NCBI RefSeq assembly: GCF_004339665.1
Contig: NZ_SMMU01000008.1
Location: forward strand, 99,806 to 163,805
Source of the DNA: Azotobacter chroococcum
GTDB lineage: Bacteria > Pseudomonadota > Gammaproteobacteria > Pseudomonadales > Pseudomonadaceae
Length of the DNA stretch: 64,000 nucleotides
Direction of reading: 5' to 3'
Shown: in pieces, positions 1-9,433 of the stretch
Layout: every line of letters starts with the position of its first letter
Position numbering within the stretch: position 1 is the stretch's first letter
Program-made: the position numbers and the translations under genes
Notes under the pieces: generated by a model
What the model was told of the DNA's origin: nothing
Seen by the model: only the letters and a program-made list of their open reading frames with translations
Database searches by the model: none

Positions 1-2
1 AG

Positions 3-188
3 CTGCACCTGGACCGCCAGTGGTTCGCCAGCGGCGACATCCTGGAGGGCGTGCGCGCCCTGCTGATCGACAAGGACAAGGCGCCGCGCTGGAACCCGCC
101 CCGCCTGGCGGACGTCACGCCGGAACGGGTCCAGACTTTCTTTGCCGGCTTCCGGCCGAGCGCCGGCAAGACCCGCCGCCAGGCCTGA
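3..188 (+). CDS. 3-hydroxyisobutyryl-CoA hydrolase / enoyl-CoA hydratase family, C-terminal end (5' partial)
   Basis: The reading frame is open from the window edge to a TGA at 186-188 and gives about 61 residues. The end contains [15 protein letters not shown] followed by a short tail, the usual C-terminal pattern of the 3-hydroxyisobutyryl-CoA hydrolase branch of the crotonase family. That enzyme frees 3-hydroxyisobutyrate from its CoA ester in valine breakdown. The next gene, an acyl-CoA dehydrogenase, starts 20 bases later on the same strand, which suits a valine or isobutyrate operon. The catalytic part lies outside the window, so a plain enoyl-CoA hydratase cannot be excluded. Confidence 0.7.
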   Translation: MHLDRQWFASGDILEGVRALLIDKDKAPRWNPPRLADVTPERVQTFFAGFRPSAGKTRRQA

Positions 189-208
189 GCGAACGAGAGG
201 TGAGCGCG

Positions 209-1363
209 ATGCACGATATCGAACTGAGCGAAGAGCAACGCATGATCCGCGACCTGGCCCGCGACTTCGCCCGCCGCGAGGTCGCCCCGCGGGCGCAGGC
301 CTGGGAAAAGGCCGGCTGGATCGACGATGCCCTGGTGGCGCAGATGGGCGAACTGGGCCTGCTCGGCATGGTGGTGCCGGAAGAATGGGGCGGCAGCTAC
401 GTCGACTACGTCGCCTACGCCCTGGCGGTGGAGGAAATCTCCGCCGGCGACGGCGCCCTCGGCACGTTGATGAGCGTCCACAACTCGGTCGGCTGCGGCC
501 CCCTCCTGCAATACGGCAGCCAGGCGCAGAAGGACGCCTGGCTGACCGAACTGGCCGCCGGCCGCGCCATCGGCTGCTTCTGCCTGACCGAGCCGCAGGC
601 CGGCTCGGAGGCGCACAACCTGCGCAGCCGCGCCGAACTCAAAGACGGCCGCTGGGTGCTCGACGGCGCCAAGCAGTTCGTCAGCAACGCCAGCCGCGCC
701 CGGCTGGCCATCGTCTTCGCGGTGACCGACCCGGAACTCGGCAAGAAGGGCCTGTCGGCCTTCCTGGTGCCCACCGACACCCCAGGCTTCGTCGTCGAGC
801 GCCGCGAGCACAAGATGGGCATCCGCGCCGCCGACACCTGCGCGGTGAGCCTGAGCGCGTGCAGCATCCCCGCACAGAACCTGCTCGGCGAGCGCGGCAA
901 GGGGCTGGCCATCGCCCTCTCGAATCTGGAGGGCGGGCGCATCGGCATCGCCGCCCAGGCGCTCGGCATCGCCCGCGCGGCGTTCGAGGCGGCGCTGGCC
1001 TATGCCCGCGAGCGCGTGCAGTTCGGCAAGCCGATCGTCGAGCACCAGAGCATCGCCAACCTGCTGGCCGACATGCACACCCAGCTCAACGCTGCGCGCC
1101 TCTTGACCCTGCACGCCGCGCGCCTGAAGAGCGCCGGGCTGCCCTGCCTGTCGGAAGCCTCACAGGCCAAGCTGTACGCCTCGGAAATGGCCGAGCGGGT
1201 CTGCTCCAAGGCCATCCAGATCCACGGCGGCTACGGCTACCTGGAGGACTATCCGGTGGAGCGCTACTACCGCGACGCGCGGATCACCCAGATCTACGAA
1301 GGCACCAGCGAAATCCAGCGCCTCCTGATCGCCCGCGAGCTGGCCAACTACCCGCTGATGTAG
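209..1363 (+). CDS. Acyl-CoA dehydrogenase (probably isobutyryl/short-branched-chain type)
   Basis: This 384-residue protein has the full acyl-CoA dehydrogenase layout: N-terminal helical domain, middle beta domain with CLTEPQAGS (about 130-138), and C-terminal FAD domain. The motif [11 protein letters not shown] near residue 364 carries the catalytic Glu of the short-chain type. It would oxidise an acyl-CoA to the 2-enoyl-CoA and pass electrons to ETF. The ATG at 209 is chosen over the upstream in-frame ATG at 20 because the protein then begins at the family N-terminus ([10 protein letters not shown]) and GAGAGG lies just upstream. The upstream hydrolase end suggests valine catabolism with isobutyryl-CoA as substrate; this is inference. 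The stop codon TAG at 1361 is part of a REP-type repeat, so the native end may have been trimmed. Confidence 0.9.
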   Translation: MHDIELSEEQRMIRDLARDFARREVAPRAQAWEKAGWIDDALVAQMGELGLLGMVVPEEWGGSYVDYVAYALAVEEISAGDGALGTLMSVHNSVGCGPLLQYGSQAQKDAWLTELAAGRAIGCFCLTEPQAGSEAHNLRSRAELKDGRWVLDGAKQFVSNASRARLAIVFAVTDPELGKKGLSAFLVPTDTPGFVVERREHKMGIRAADTCAVSLSACSIPAQNLLGERGKGLAIALSNLEGGRIGIAAQALGIARAAFEAALAYARERVQFGKPIVEHQSIANLLADMHTQLNAARLLTLHAARLKSAGLPCLSEASQAKLYASEMAERVCSKAIQIHGGYGYLEDYPVERYYRDARITQIYEGTSEIQRLLIARELANYPLM

Positions 1364-1463
1364 GAGCGGATTGAACCGCGGCAGGCGGCGCTTGCAGCCA
1401 AGACCTTGCGAACAAGTTCGCTCCTACAAGGGCACCCCCTGTAGGAGCGGATTCATCCGCGAC
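1360..1463. repeat. REP-type GTAGGAGCG repeats: inverted pair plus a third unit
   Basis: A unit starting GTAGGAGCGGATT at 1360 is matched by an inverted unit ending in CGCTCCTAC at about 1409-1427. A further direct unit, GTAGGAGCGGATTCATCCGC, follows at 1441. This is the REP family common in Pseudomonas intergenic regions. The first unit overlaps the stop codon of the acyl-CoA dehydrogenase gene, and the array fills the space to the convergent LysR gene. The same repeat recurs at 19271-19372. It may form a hairpin that acts as a transcription end or RNA stabiliser. Confidence 0.75.
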
Positions 1464-1498
1464 AGGGAAGCGACGGAAACATCGCGAAGCCAAGGGGC

Positions 1499-2389
1499 TC
1501 AGCGCCCCATCATCAGGTCCTGATGCTGGCGGGCCATGTCGCGCAGGAAATCCCAGGTCACGCGCATCCGCGCCAGGTCCTTGCTCTCCACCGGCATCAG
1601 CATCCAGAAGGTGCGGGTGAACTCCACCTGGTCGGCGAGCAGCTCCACCAGCGCAGGGTCCCTGCGCGCCGCGAAGCTGGGCAGGATGGCGATGCCGGCG
1701 CCGGCGGCGGCGGCCCTCTGCTGGGCGAGGATGCTGGTGCTGCGCAGGGCGATCTGCCGCGGTCGGCCGATATCGTCCAGATAGTGCAGCTCCTTGCTGT
1801 AGAGCAGGTCCTCGATGTAGCTGACGAAGCGGTGCTGCCTCAGATCGTCGCGCCCGCCGATCGGCGGATGCGCGGCGAGATAGTCCGCCGAGGCGTAGAG
1901 GCGCAGCACGTAGTCGGTCAGCTTGGTGATGATGTAGGGGCCGCGCTCGGGGCGCTCCAGGGTGATGACAATGTCCGCCTCGTGGCGCGACAGACGCACC
2001 ATGCGCGGCACGGCCAGAAGGTCGACGCAGAGGTGGGGATGGCGCCGGGTCAGGGCCGCCAGCTGGCCGGCCAGCAGCTCGACGCCATAGCCCTCGGTCG
2101 CACCGATGCGCACCAGCCCCGACAGCTGGTCGGCCGTGCCCGAGTCCTCCTGCTCGATGGCGCGAAAGGCGCTTTCCATCGCCTCCACCTGGACCAGCAG
2201 GCGGCGCCCCGCCTCCGTCGGGGCGTAGCCCGAGCCGCTGCGGATGAACAGCGGCTGCCCGAGGCTCTTCTCCAGCGCCTGCACCCGCCGCGCCACCGTG
2301 GTGTGATCGACGCCGAGGCGCCGCGCCGCCACGGTCAGCTTTTTCGCCCGCGACAGTTCGAGAAAGAAGCGCAGATTGTCCCAGTCCAT
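1499..2389 (-). CDS. LysR-family transcriptional regulator
   Basis: This 296-residue protein opens with a typical LysR winged helix-turn-helix (residues 1-60: NLRFFLELSRAKKLTVAARR, then DHTTVARRVQALE) and continues with a periplasmic-binding-like effector domain. It lies back to back with the PrpE-like acyl-CoA synthetase gene at 2635, and the 245-base gap between them is where it would be expected to bind. That makes control of the synthetase gene the simplest proposal. The effector is unknown. It differs from MmsR, the AraC-type regulator of the Pseudomonas valine operon. Confidence 0.85.
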   Translation of the reverse strand: MDWDNLRFFLELSRAKKLTVAARRLGVDHTTVARRVQALEKSLGQPLFIRSGSGYAPTEAGRRLLVQVEAMESAFRAIEQEDSGTADQLSGLVRIGATEGYGVELLAGQLAALTRRHPHLCVDLLAVPRMVRLSRHEADIVITLERPERGPYIITKLTDYVLRLYASADYLAAHPPIGGRDDLRQHRFVSYIEDLLYSKELHYLDDIGRPRQIALRSTSILAQQRAAAAGAGIAILPSFAARRDPALVELLADQVEFTRTFWMLMPVESKDLARMRVTWDFLRDMARQHQDLMMGR

Positions 2390-2634
2390 GTCCCTTGCCT
2401 TGGGGAAGATCGCAAATTTCGATCATGCAGCGCCGAGGCAGTTTTGCACAGTCCGGCTCTTTGCCTTCGGCTTCTGTGCATAAATGCAGAGCGGCTCTGC
2501 GCATGGCCGCCTTGCCAAGGGGGGGCGCACTGTTAGGCTCAGAGGTGATCCGCCGAACGCGCCGCCTTCCGCCGTAGCCGCCGTTCCCGCGCATTCGCCG
2601 TTCTCGTCAATAACAACAATAGAGAGCCGAAAAG

Positions 2635-4524
2635 ATGAACTATCAGCACTCCCATGACCGTTCCATCGCCGATCCCGCCGGTTTCTGGGCCGAGCAGGCA
2701 CAGGCCGTGAGCTGGTTCCACCACCCGACGGAAACGCTCCGCGCCCTGGCGGACGGCACCCACCAGTGGTTCGCCGACGGCCAGCTGAACAGTTGCTACC
2801 TGGCCCTGGACCAGCAGATCGAGCAGAGCCGCGGCGAGCAGACGGCGCTGCTCTACGACTCGCCGGTGACGCAGACCAAGGTCCGCTACAGCTACCGCGA
2901 ACTGCGCGACGAAGTGGCCCGCCTGGCCGGCGCGCTGCGCGAGCTGGGCGTGGAAAAGGGCGACCGGGTGATCATCTACATGCCGATGGTGCCGCAGGCG
3001 GCCATGGCCATGCTCGCCTGCGCGCGGATCGGCGCGGTGCATTCGGTGGTGTTCGGCGGCTTCGCTCCCCACGAGCTGGCGCTGCGCATCGACGACGCCA
3101 AGCCCAGGCTGCTGCTCACCGCCTCCTGCGGCCTGGAGTTCGAGCGGGTCATCGAATACAAGCCGCTGGTCGACAAGGCCCTGGAACTGGCCAGCCATCG
3201 TCCCGAACACGTACTGATACTGAAGCGGCCACAGGCGCCGGTCACGCTGGTCCCCGGACGCGACCTGGACTGGCACGCCATCGTCCCGCTGGCCGATCCG
3301 GTGGAGCCCGTGCCGGTCGGCAGCGGCGATCCGCTGTACATCATGTACACCTCCGGCACTACCGGAAAACCCAAGGGCATCGTCCGCGACAACGGCGGCA
3401 ATGCGGTCGCCCTCAAATTCGCCATGCGCCACATCTACAACATGCAGGCCGGCGACGTCTGGTGGGGCATCTCCGACGTCGGCTGGGTGGTCGGCCATTC
3501 GCTGATCGTCTACGGCCCGCTGATGGCCGGCTGCACCACCGTGCTCTACGAAGGCAAGCCGATCCGCACGCCCGATGCCGGCGCCTACTGGCGGGTGATC
3601 GAGGAATATGGCGTCAACAGCCTGTTCTGCGCGCCGACGGCGATCCGCGCCATACGCAAGGAGGATCCTTCTGGCGCGCTGAGCAGGCGCCACGACCTGA
3701 GTTCGCTCAAGCACCTGTTCCTGGCCGGCGAGAAGCTCGATTCGAGCACGCATCAATGGCTGGAGGAACTGACCGGCAAACCGGTGCACGACCACTGGTG
3801 GCAGACGGAAACCGGCTGGCCGGTCACCGCCCCCTGCACCGGGCTGGAGGGCTGCGTCTCGCGTCCCGGCTCGAGCAACCGCGCGGTGCCCGGCTACCGG
3901 GTCGCGGTGCTGGACGAGCAGGGCCAGCCGCTCGGGCCGAACCGCCAGGGCGCGATCGTCATCGCCCTGCCCCTGCCGCCCGGCTGCGCGCAGACCCTGT
4001 GGAACGACCACCCGCGCTACCTGCAGTCCTACCTCGCCGCCTACCCCGACTACTACCACACCGGCGATGGCGGCTATCTCGACGAGGATGGGTTCGTCCA
4101 CATCATGGGGCGCACCGACGACGTGATCAACGTGGCCGGCCACCGCCTCTCCACGGGCGAGATGGAAGACCTGGTAGCCCAGCATCCGGCAGTGGCGGAA
4201 TGCGCGGTGATCGGCGTGCCCGACGCGATCAAGGGGCAGGTGCCGCTCGGGCTGATCGTCCTCAAGGATGGCTCGCGGATCGGCGAGCAGCAGTTGCAGC
4301 GGGAACTGACCGCCATGATCCGCGAGCAGATCGGCGCGCTGGCCTGCTTCCAGCGGATCGCCCTGGTCAAGCGCCTGCCGAAGACCCGCTCGGGCAAGAT
4401 CCTCAGGGCGGTGCTGCGCAAGATCGCCAACGGCGAGGAGGTCGCCATTCCCTCGACCATCGATGACCCCGCCATTCTCGGCGAGATCGGCGCCACCCTG
4501 GCGGTGTACACGCGCGCCAGTTAG
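2635..4524 (+). CDS. PrpE-like short-chain acyl-CoA synthetase (acetyl/propionyl-CoA ligase family)
   Basis: This 629-residue AMP-forming ligase has the ATP-binding motif YTSGTTGKPKG near residue 237, the adenylate motif DHWWQTETGWP near 385, and the C-terminal TRSGKILR with the catalytic Lys near residue 588. Length and the GIVRDNGG segment after the P-loop fit propionyl-CoA synthetase (PrpE) better than acetyl-CoA synthetase. It would convert propionate or a related short acid to its CoA ester. In Pseudomonas a similar synthetase sits beside the mmsAB valine genes, which agrees with the neighbours here. It is divergent from a LysR regulator and ends at a clear intrinsic terminator. Exact substrate is not decided by sequence. 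Confidence 0.85.
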   Translation: MNYQHSHDRSIADPAGFWAEQAQAVSWFHHPTETLRALADGTHQWFADGQLNSCYLALDQQIEQSRGEQTALLYDSPVTQTKVRYSYRELRDEVARLAGALRELGVEKGDRVIIYMPMVPQAAMAMLACARIGAVHSVVFGGFAPHELALRIDDAKPRLLLTASCGLEFERVIEYKPLVDKALELASHRPEHVLILKRPQAPVTLVPGRDLDWHAIVPLADPVEPVPVGSGDPLYIMYTSGTTGKPKGIVRDNGGNAVALKFAMRHIYNMQAGDVWWGISDVGWVVGHSLIVYGPLMAGCTTVLYEGKPIRTPDAGAYWRVIEEYGVNSLFCAPTAIRAIRKEDPSGALSRRHDLSSLKHLFLAGEKLDSSTHQWLEELTGKPVHDHWWQTETGWPVTAPCTGLEGCVSRPGSSNRAVPGYRVAVLDEQGQPLGPNRQGAIVIALPLPPGCAQTLWNDHPRYLQSYLAAYPDYYHTGDGGYLDEDGFVHIMGRTDDVINVAGHRLSTGEMEDLVAQHPAVAECAVIGVPDAIKGQVPLGLIVLKDGSRIGEQQLQRELTAMIREQIGALACFQRIALVKRLPKTRSGKILRAVLRKIANGEEVAIPSTIDDPAILGEIGATLAVYTRAS

Positions 4525-4910
4525 GACCCGGGGCTGCCCGCCGCTGCCGAAGCGGCTCGGGCGGCACCGGGCCTGCAAGAACGTCGGCCCCCGTCCAGCG
4601 GCCAAGGGCCGGCAGTCCTGCCGCCGGCCCGGTTTTATCCGCCATGCCGCTTTTCTTCTACGCTTGTCGTCGGTCCCCGGGCCGCTGGGGAAAGCCGCGC
4701 CGGACTCCATGCCGACCCGCCCCGCAAGACAGGAGTGATTCTCTTTTGTACCGTTTTTCTTGTTATGGGGTTACGATAGCTGCCTAGCAAACCACCAAGG
4801 TGACGGCCAAGCCCGCGGCCCTTGTCGACAAGGCCAAGGCGAAGCCTCCCTGGCTCCGACTGTCCCGGCAGCGACACCCCGTCCTGCCCTCAATCAGATA
4901 TCCGGCCATC
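4525..4910. other. Intergenic region before exbB
   Basis: No gene is supported here. It holds the terminator of the acyl-CoA synthetase gene at 4606-4636. A T-rich, AT-rich stretch at about 4738-4785 precedes exbB and is the likely place for its promoter. No clear Fur box was found by eye, although TonB systems are often iron-controlled. Confidence 0.5.
4606..4636 (+). terminator. Intrinsic terminator of the PrpE-like gene
   Basis: GGGCCGGC at 4606-4613 pairs with GCCGGCCC at 4623-4630 (8 bp, 9-base loop), followed by GG and four T at 4633-4636. It lies 80 bases after the stop codon on the same strand. Confidence 0.7.
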
Positions 4911-5936
4911 ATGCACCCGATCGTCTCCAGCGCCCAGCCAACCCGAACACTCCAACGCCGTCTGCCCGCCGCCCTGCTGCTCTGTAGCCTGCTGCTGGCC
5001 CCCGCCGTCCAGGCCGTCGAGCCGGCATCCGGGGCAGCTCCCGCCGCGCCGGCGGCAGCCCCCGCGGCAACGGCTCCGGCAGCGGCTCCGGCGCCGGCCA
5101 CCCCGCCGGTCGACCCGGCCGCACTGCCCGCGGGCCAGCCCGCCGCCGAGGCCGGCGTTGCGGCGCCCGCCAGCGCCGCCCCGGCAGCCGCTCCCGCGGA
5201 GGAAGCCGAGGCCGAGGCCGGCCTGGCCCACGACCTGTCGCCCTGGGGCATGTACCAGAACGCCGACATCGTGGTGAAAGCCGTGATGATCGGCCTGCTG
5301 CTGGCCTCGGTGGCCACCTGGACCATCTGGCTGGCCAAGGGTCTCGAGCTGCTCGGCGCGCGCCGCCGCCTGCGTGGCGCGCTGGCCGACCTCAAGGGCC
5401 TGCGCACCCTCGAGCAGGCCGCCGCCCTGCCGCGCGCCAGCCACTGCCTCAGCGCCCAGCTGATCGAGGACGCCCGCGAAGAGCTGCAGCTTTCCGCCGG
5501 CACCGTCGACAAGGACGGCATCAAGGAGCGCGTCAGCTTCCGCCTCGAGCGCCTGGTCGCCGCCAGCGGACGCAAGATGAGCGTGGGCACCGGGGTGCTC
5601 GCCACTATCGGCTCCGTCTCGCCCTTCGTCGGCCTGTTCGGCACCGTCTGGGGCATCATGAACAGCTTCATCGGCATCGCCAAATCGCAGACCACCAACC
5701 TCGCGGTGGTCGCCCCCGGCATCGCCGAGGCCCTGCTGGCCACCGCCATCGGTCTGGTCGCGGCGATTCCGGCGGTGGTCATCTACAACGTCTTCGCCCG
5801 CTCCATCGCTGCCTACAAGGCGCAGGTCGCCGACCTCTCGTCGCAGGTGCTGCTGCTGGTCAGCCGCGACCTCGACCAGCCATCGGCCATCCGCCAGAGC
5901 CCGGCGCAGGCGTCGCACAGGGCGACAGTGGAGTAA
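4911..5936 (+). CDS. exbB: ExbB, TonB-system proton channel subunit (MotA/TolQ/ExbB family)
   Basis: ExbB forms with ExbD the inner-membrane proton channel that energises TonB. From the ATG at 4911 the protein has 341 residues: a signal-like hydrophobic start (residues 18-32), a long Ala/Pro-rich periplasmic stretch, one membrane helix (about 122-142), a cytoplasmic loop, and the MotA/TolQ/ExbB domain with two more helices (TIGSVSPFVGLFGTVWG and AEALLATAIGLVAAIPAV). An in-frame ATG at 4800 would add a charged stretch before the signal-like segment and is less likely. exbD follows after 3 bases and tonB overlaps exbD, so the three form one operon. The long N-terminal extension is the Pseudomonas-type ExbB form. 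Confidence 0.93.
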   Translation: MHPIVSSAQPTRTLQRRLPAALLLCSLLLAPAVQAVEPASGAAPAAPAAAPAATAPAAAPAPATPPVDPAALPAGQPAAEAGVAAPASAAPAAAPAEEAEAEAGLAHDLSPWGMYQNADIVVKAVMIGLLLASVATWTIWLAKGLELLGARRRLRGALADLKGLRTLEQAAALPRASHCLSAQLIEDAREELQLSAGTVDKDGIKERVSFRLERLVAASGRKMSVGTGVLATIGSVSPFVGLFGTVWGIMNSFIGIAKSQTTNLAVVAPGIAEALLATAIGLVAAIPAVVIYNVFARSIAAYKAQVADLSSQVLLLVSRDLDQPSAIRQSPAQASHRATVE

Positions 5937-5939
5937 GCC

Positions 5940-6361
<422 letters not shown>

Positions 6362-6365
<4 letters not shown>

Positions 6366-7144
6366 GCGAACAACTGCGAACCCTGCCGCGCTGGGGGCTG
6401 TGCCTGCTGCTGGTGCTCGGCGTGCACGTCGGCATAGCGCTCTGGTCGCTGTACTGGCGGCCGGAGAGCAAGCCGATCGAGCTGGCACCGCCACCGCCGG
6501 CCATGATGGTGGCGCTGGCGCCCGCCGCCGCGGCTGCCGCGGCGGCGCCATCGGCGCCGCCGCCACCACCGGAGCCGGCCGCGGAGCCGGAGCCGGTGGT
6601 GCAGCCGAAGCCGATCGAGGCGCCCAAGCCCAAGCTGGCCCTGCCGCCGCCCAAGCCCAAGCCGAAACCGCCCAAGCCCAAGACCGAGGCCAAGCCGGTG
6701 CAGAAGGCCGCGCCCAAGCCGGAGCAGAAGTCCGAGCAGCAGCAGGTCGCCCAGAGCCAGTCGCAAAGCAGCGCACCGGCGGCCTCGAACGCCGCGCCCA
6801 GCAATGCGGCGCCGTCCGGTCAGGCCGGCAGCCCGGAGTCGTCGAATGCGCTGCCCAGTTGGCAGGGCATCCTGCGTGCCCACCTGAGCCGCTACAAGCG
6901 CTATCCCCCGGAGTCCCGCCGCCGTGGCGACGAAGGCACCGTCACGCTGCGCTTCAAGATCGACGGGCAGGGCCGCCTGCTGTCCTACGAGCTGGTCCGC
7001 CGCTCCGGCCGCACCGCCCTGGATCAGGCCACCCTGCAGATGATCCGCCGAGCCGAGCCGCTGCCGCCGCCGCCGGCGGAGCTGCTGACCAACGGCACCC
7101 TGGAAGTGGTGGCGCCCTTCGCCTACTCGCTGCAGGACCGCTGA
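6362..7144 (+). CDS. tonB: TonB, energy transducer
   Basis: TonB spans the periplasm and passes the energy of the proton gradient to outer-membrane receptors. The 260-residue protein has an N-terminal membrane anchor (residues 12-30), a Pro-Lys and Pro-Glu rich spacer (about 38-125), a Gln/Ser/Ala-rich link, and a C-terminal TonB domain (about 165-260, with LSRYKRYPPESRRRGDEGTV). Translation is coupled to exbD by ATGA. A likely client is the receptor encoded at 21177. Confidence 0.93.
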
Positions 7145-7484
7145 CCACCAGCCGCCGCCCGCCGGGGCGGCGCGCTGGCCCCTCCCCCGGACCGCCCTTC
7201 TCCGGCCGTCGGCCGATCCGCCACCACCGTACCCCCTTCCCTTTACCGCCGGGCCGTCCGCAGCGGCGCCGATCGGTTCCGTCAGGCGAGAAAAACGGGA
7301 AGCGAACAAGGTGCCCGGCCCGGATGACACGTCGTCCAGGCCGGACTCCGGTGGCATATCCCCGCCGCCCGCCTCGCCCTTGCAGCAATGCTGCGAGAGG
7401 CCAGGCTCCCGAGCATCCGAGGACGCGCCTTGCAATGAAACGAGCCGCGCCAGTCGCCGGGCAGAGGCGCAGCGCCTTGGCGGC
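7145..7484. other. Convergent gap between tonB and tatA
   Basis: No convincing gene on either strand. A G+C-rich 8-bp hairpin without a T run (CGCCGCCC at 7153-7160 with GGGCGGCG at 7165-7172) follows the tonB stop and could be a weak terminator. No trace of tatB or tatC was recognised downstream of tatA. Confidence 0.4.
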
Positions 7485-7700
7485 TCAGCGAACCTGGGGC
7501 CTGGATTCGTTCGCGCCAGCCGCCTCCACCGGTTTCGGCATGTCTTCCCTGGCTTCGCTTTCTTCCGTCGCCATGGTCTTGCGGAAAGACTTGATCGCCT
7601 CGCCGAGATCGGAACCGAGGGTCTTCAGGCGTTTTGTGCCGAACACCAGGACCACGACCAGCAGCACGACCAACCAATGCTTGATGTCGAATGCACCCAT
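7485..7700 (-). CDS. tatA: TatA, twin-arginine translocase pore subunit
   Basis: The start at 7700 gives a 71-residue protein with the TatA layout: short periplasmic tip, membrane helix ([13 protein letters not shown], about 10-22), the hinge [20 protein letters not shown] forming the amphipathic helix, and a charged tail. AGAGG lies upstream of this ATG. Longer readings to 7796 add an unrelated Pro/Arg-rich lead. TatB and TatC are not adjacent, so this is a stand-alone tatA copy near the pit gene. An extra TatA paralogue elsewhere in the genome is possible. Confidence 0.88.
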   Translation of the reverse strand: MGAFDIKHWLVVLLVVVLVFGTKRLKTLGSDLGEAIKSFRKTMATEESEAREDMPKPVEAAGANESRPQVR

Positions 7701-7767
7701 TACAGCGACCTCTCGATGATCCGCCGGGAAAGGCCGGGCCCTTCCGGCGGGACCCGCGCGATGCGGG

Positions 7768-9246
7768 TCAGTTGTTGATGAACAGATAATTGGCAACCAG
7801 GTACAGGCCCGCGGCCAGGCCCATCGAGGCCGGCAGGGTCATCACCCAGGCCAGCAGAATACTCCCCACGGTGCCGCCCTGCAGGCCACTCCGATTGGCG
7901 ACCATGCTTCCCGCCACGCCGGAGGACAGCACATGGGTCGTCGAGACCGGCAGGCTGTAGAGGTTGGCCAGGCCGATGGCCATGGCCGCCGTGACCTGGG
8001 CGCTCATGCCCTGCGCGTAGGTCATGCCCTCCTTGCCGATCTTCTCGCCCACGGTCAGGACGACGCGCTTCCAACCGATCATGGTTCCCAAGCCCAGGGC
8101 CAGGGCCACCGCCATCACCACCCAGAAGGGCGCATATTCGGTGGTCCCGGTGAGGTCCTTGCGCAACTTGTCCAGATCCTTCTTCTCCGCCTTCGGCAGG
8201 CTCTCGAGCTTGCCGACCTTGCGCGCCGAGTCGTCCAGGCAGAGCAGATAGCGGCGGATGTCGACCCGCGTCTGCGCCGGCAGCTCCGCATAGACCCGCG
8301 CCCCGTCCAGGGCCGCCATCAGGGCCGCCAGGGTGATCTCGGTCTGCTTGGGATCGCAGCGGTACTTCTCCGGCAGGTCGGTGCCGTTGCTCTTGCCGAG
8401 CGCCAGGTAGTCCGCGAGCGATCCGGAATTGCGCTGGTAGAAGTCGCGCAGGTGCACCGCCGCGTCGCGCGCCCTCTCGACCTCATAGGCCGTGCTGTTC
8501 AGGTTGAGGGCGAAGTGCGCGGGCACTATCCCGATCAGCACGAGCATGATCAGTCCGATGCCCTTCTGGCCGTCGTTCGAGCCGTGCACGAAGCTCACGC
8601 CCATGGCGGACAGGACCAGGATCAGGCGGTTCCAGAACGGCGGATGCTTCTTGCCGATCTGCTCCTTGCGCTGCGGCGGGGAGCTATGCATGGAGGAGCG
8701 CGGCTTCCACAGCTTCAGCCCGAGGAGGATGGCGCCAGCGACCAGAAAGCCGGCCAGCGGGGAGAGCAGCAGCGAGATGCCGATATCCATAGCCTTCTGC
8801 CAGTTCACGCCTTCGGACACGGTCACATCGGTCAACAGCGTATTGGCCAGCCCCACGCCGAGGATCGAGCCGATCAGGGTGTGCGAGCTCGAGGCCGGAA
8901 TGCCGAAATACCAGGTGCCCAGGTTCCAGACGATGGCGGCGGCCAGCAGCGAGAAGACCATGGCCAGCCCGCGGCCGGTGTTCACGTCGATGAGCAGCTC
9001 GACGGGCAGCAGGTGCACGATGGCGTAGGCCACGCCGACACCGCCCAACAGGACGCCGAGGAAGTTGAACACCCCGGACGCAAAGACCGCCAGATAAGGC
9101 GGCATCGCCTTGGTGTAGATCACCGTCGCCACCGCGTTCGCGGTGTCATGGAAACCGTTGATGAATTCGAAAGCCAGAACGAAAGCCAGCGCTACAGTCA
9201 GGCTGACGAGCAGCCAGCCGTCCAGGTCAAGCAAAAGGTCAAACAT
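7768..9246 (-). CDS. pitA: PitA-like low-affinity inorganic phosphate transporter
   Basis: This 492-residue membrane protein belongs to the PHO4/Pit family, which moves metal-phosphate with protons. It has the two family signatures: [18 protein letters not shown] near residues 31-48 and [13 protein letters not shown] near 220-232. A soluble loop of about 110 residues lies in the middle (about 250-365, Asp/Lys/Arg-rich), and the second half of the membrane domain follows. The loop-containing form is common in Pseudomonas. It sits alone on the minus strand, 67 bases upstream of tatA. Confidence 0.9.
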   Translation of the reverse strand: MFDLLLDLDGWLLVSLTVALAFVLAFEFINGFHDTANAVATVIYTKAMPPYLAVFASGVFNFLGVLLGGVGVAYAIVHLLPVELLIDVNTGRGLAMVFSLLAAAIVWNLGTWYFGIPASSSHTLIGSILGVGLANTLLTDVTVSEGVNWQKAMDIGISLLLSPLAGFLVAGAILLGLKLWKPRSSMHSSPPQRKEQIGKKHPPFWNRLILVLSAMGVSFVHGSNDGQKGIGLIMLVLIGIVPAHFALNLNSTAYEVERARDAAVHLRDFYQRNSGSLADYLALGKSNGTDLPEKYRCDPKQTEITLAALMAALDGARVYAELPAQTRVDIRRYLLCLDDSARKVGKLESLPKAEKKDLDKLRKDLTGTTEYAPFWVVMAVALALGLGTMIGWKRVVLTVGEKIGKEGMTYAQGMSAQVTAAMAIGLANLYSLPVSTTHVLSSGVAGSMVANRSGLQGGTVGSILLAWVMTLPASMGLAAGLYLVANYLFINN

Positions 9247-9433
9247 GTGAAAGGGCTCGGAAAAGGGGGCGGCATTGTCACAAAACTTTCAAGTAGAACC
9301 CAATGCCTCCCGATATCCGTTCGCCGAGTCACGTTTTCGCATGCCTTTCGCGATGCCTCTGGGGTTCGAACCCGCTCAGCGTTGTCCCGCTCCGATGGAG
9401 GGACATGAGCTGGTTATTTTTTATACCGTTTTT

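Noticed and set aside
2539..4710. Long minus-strand open frame over the acyl-CoA synthetase gene (723 codons)
   Set aside because: It is His/Gln/Arg-rich with no family likeness and mirrors the clear PrpE-like gene; such shadows are common in high-GC DNA.
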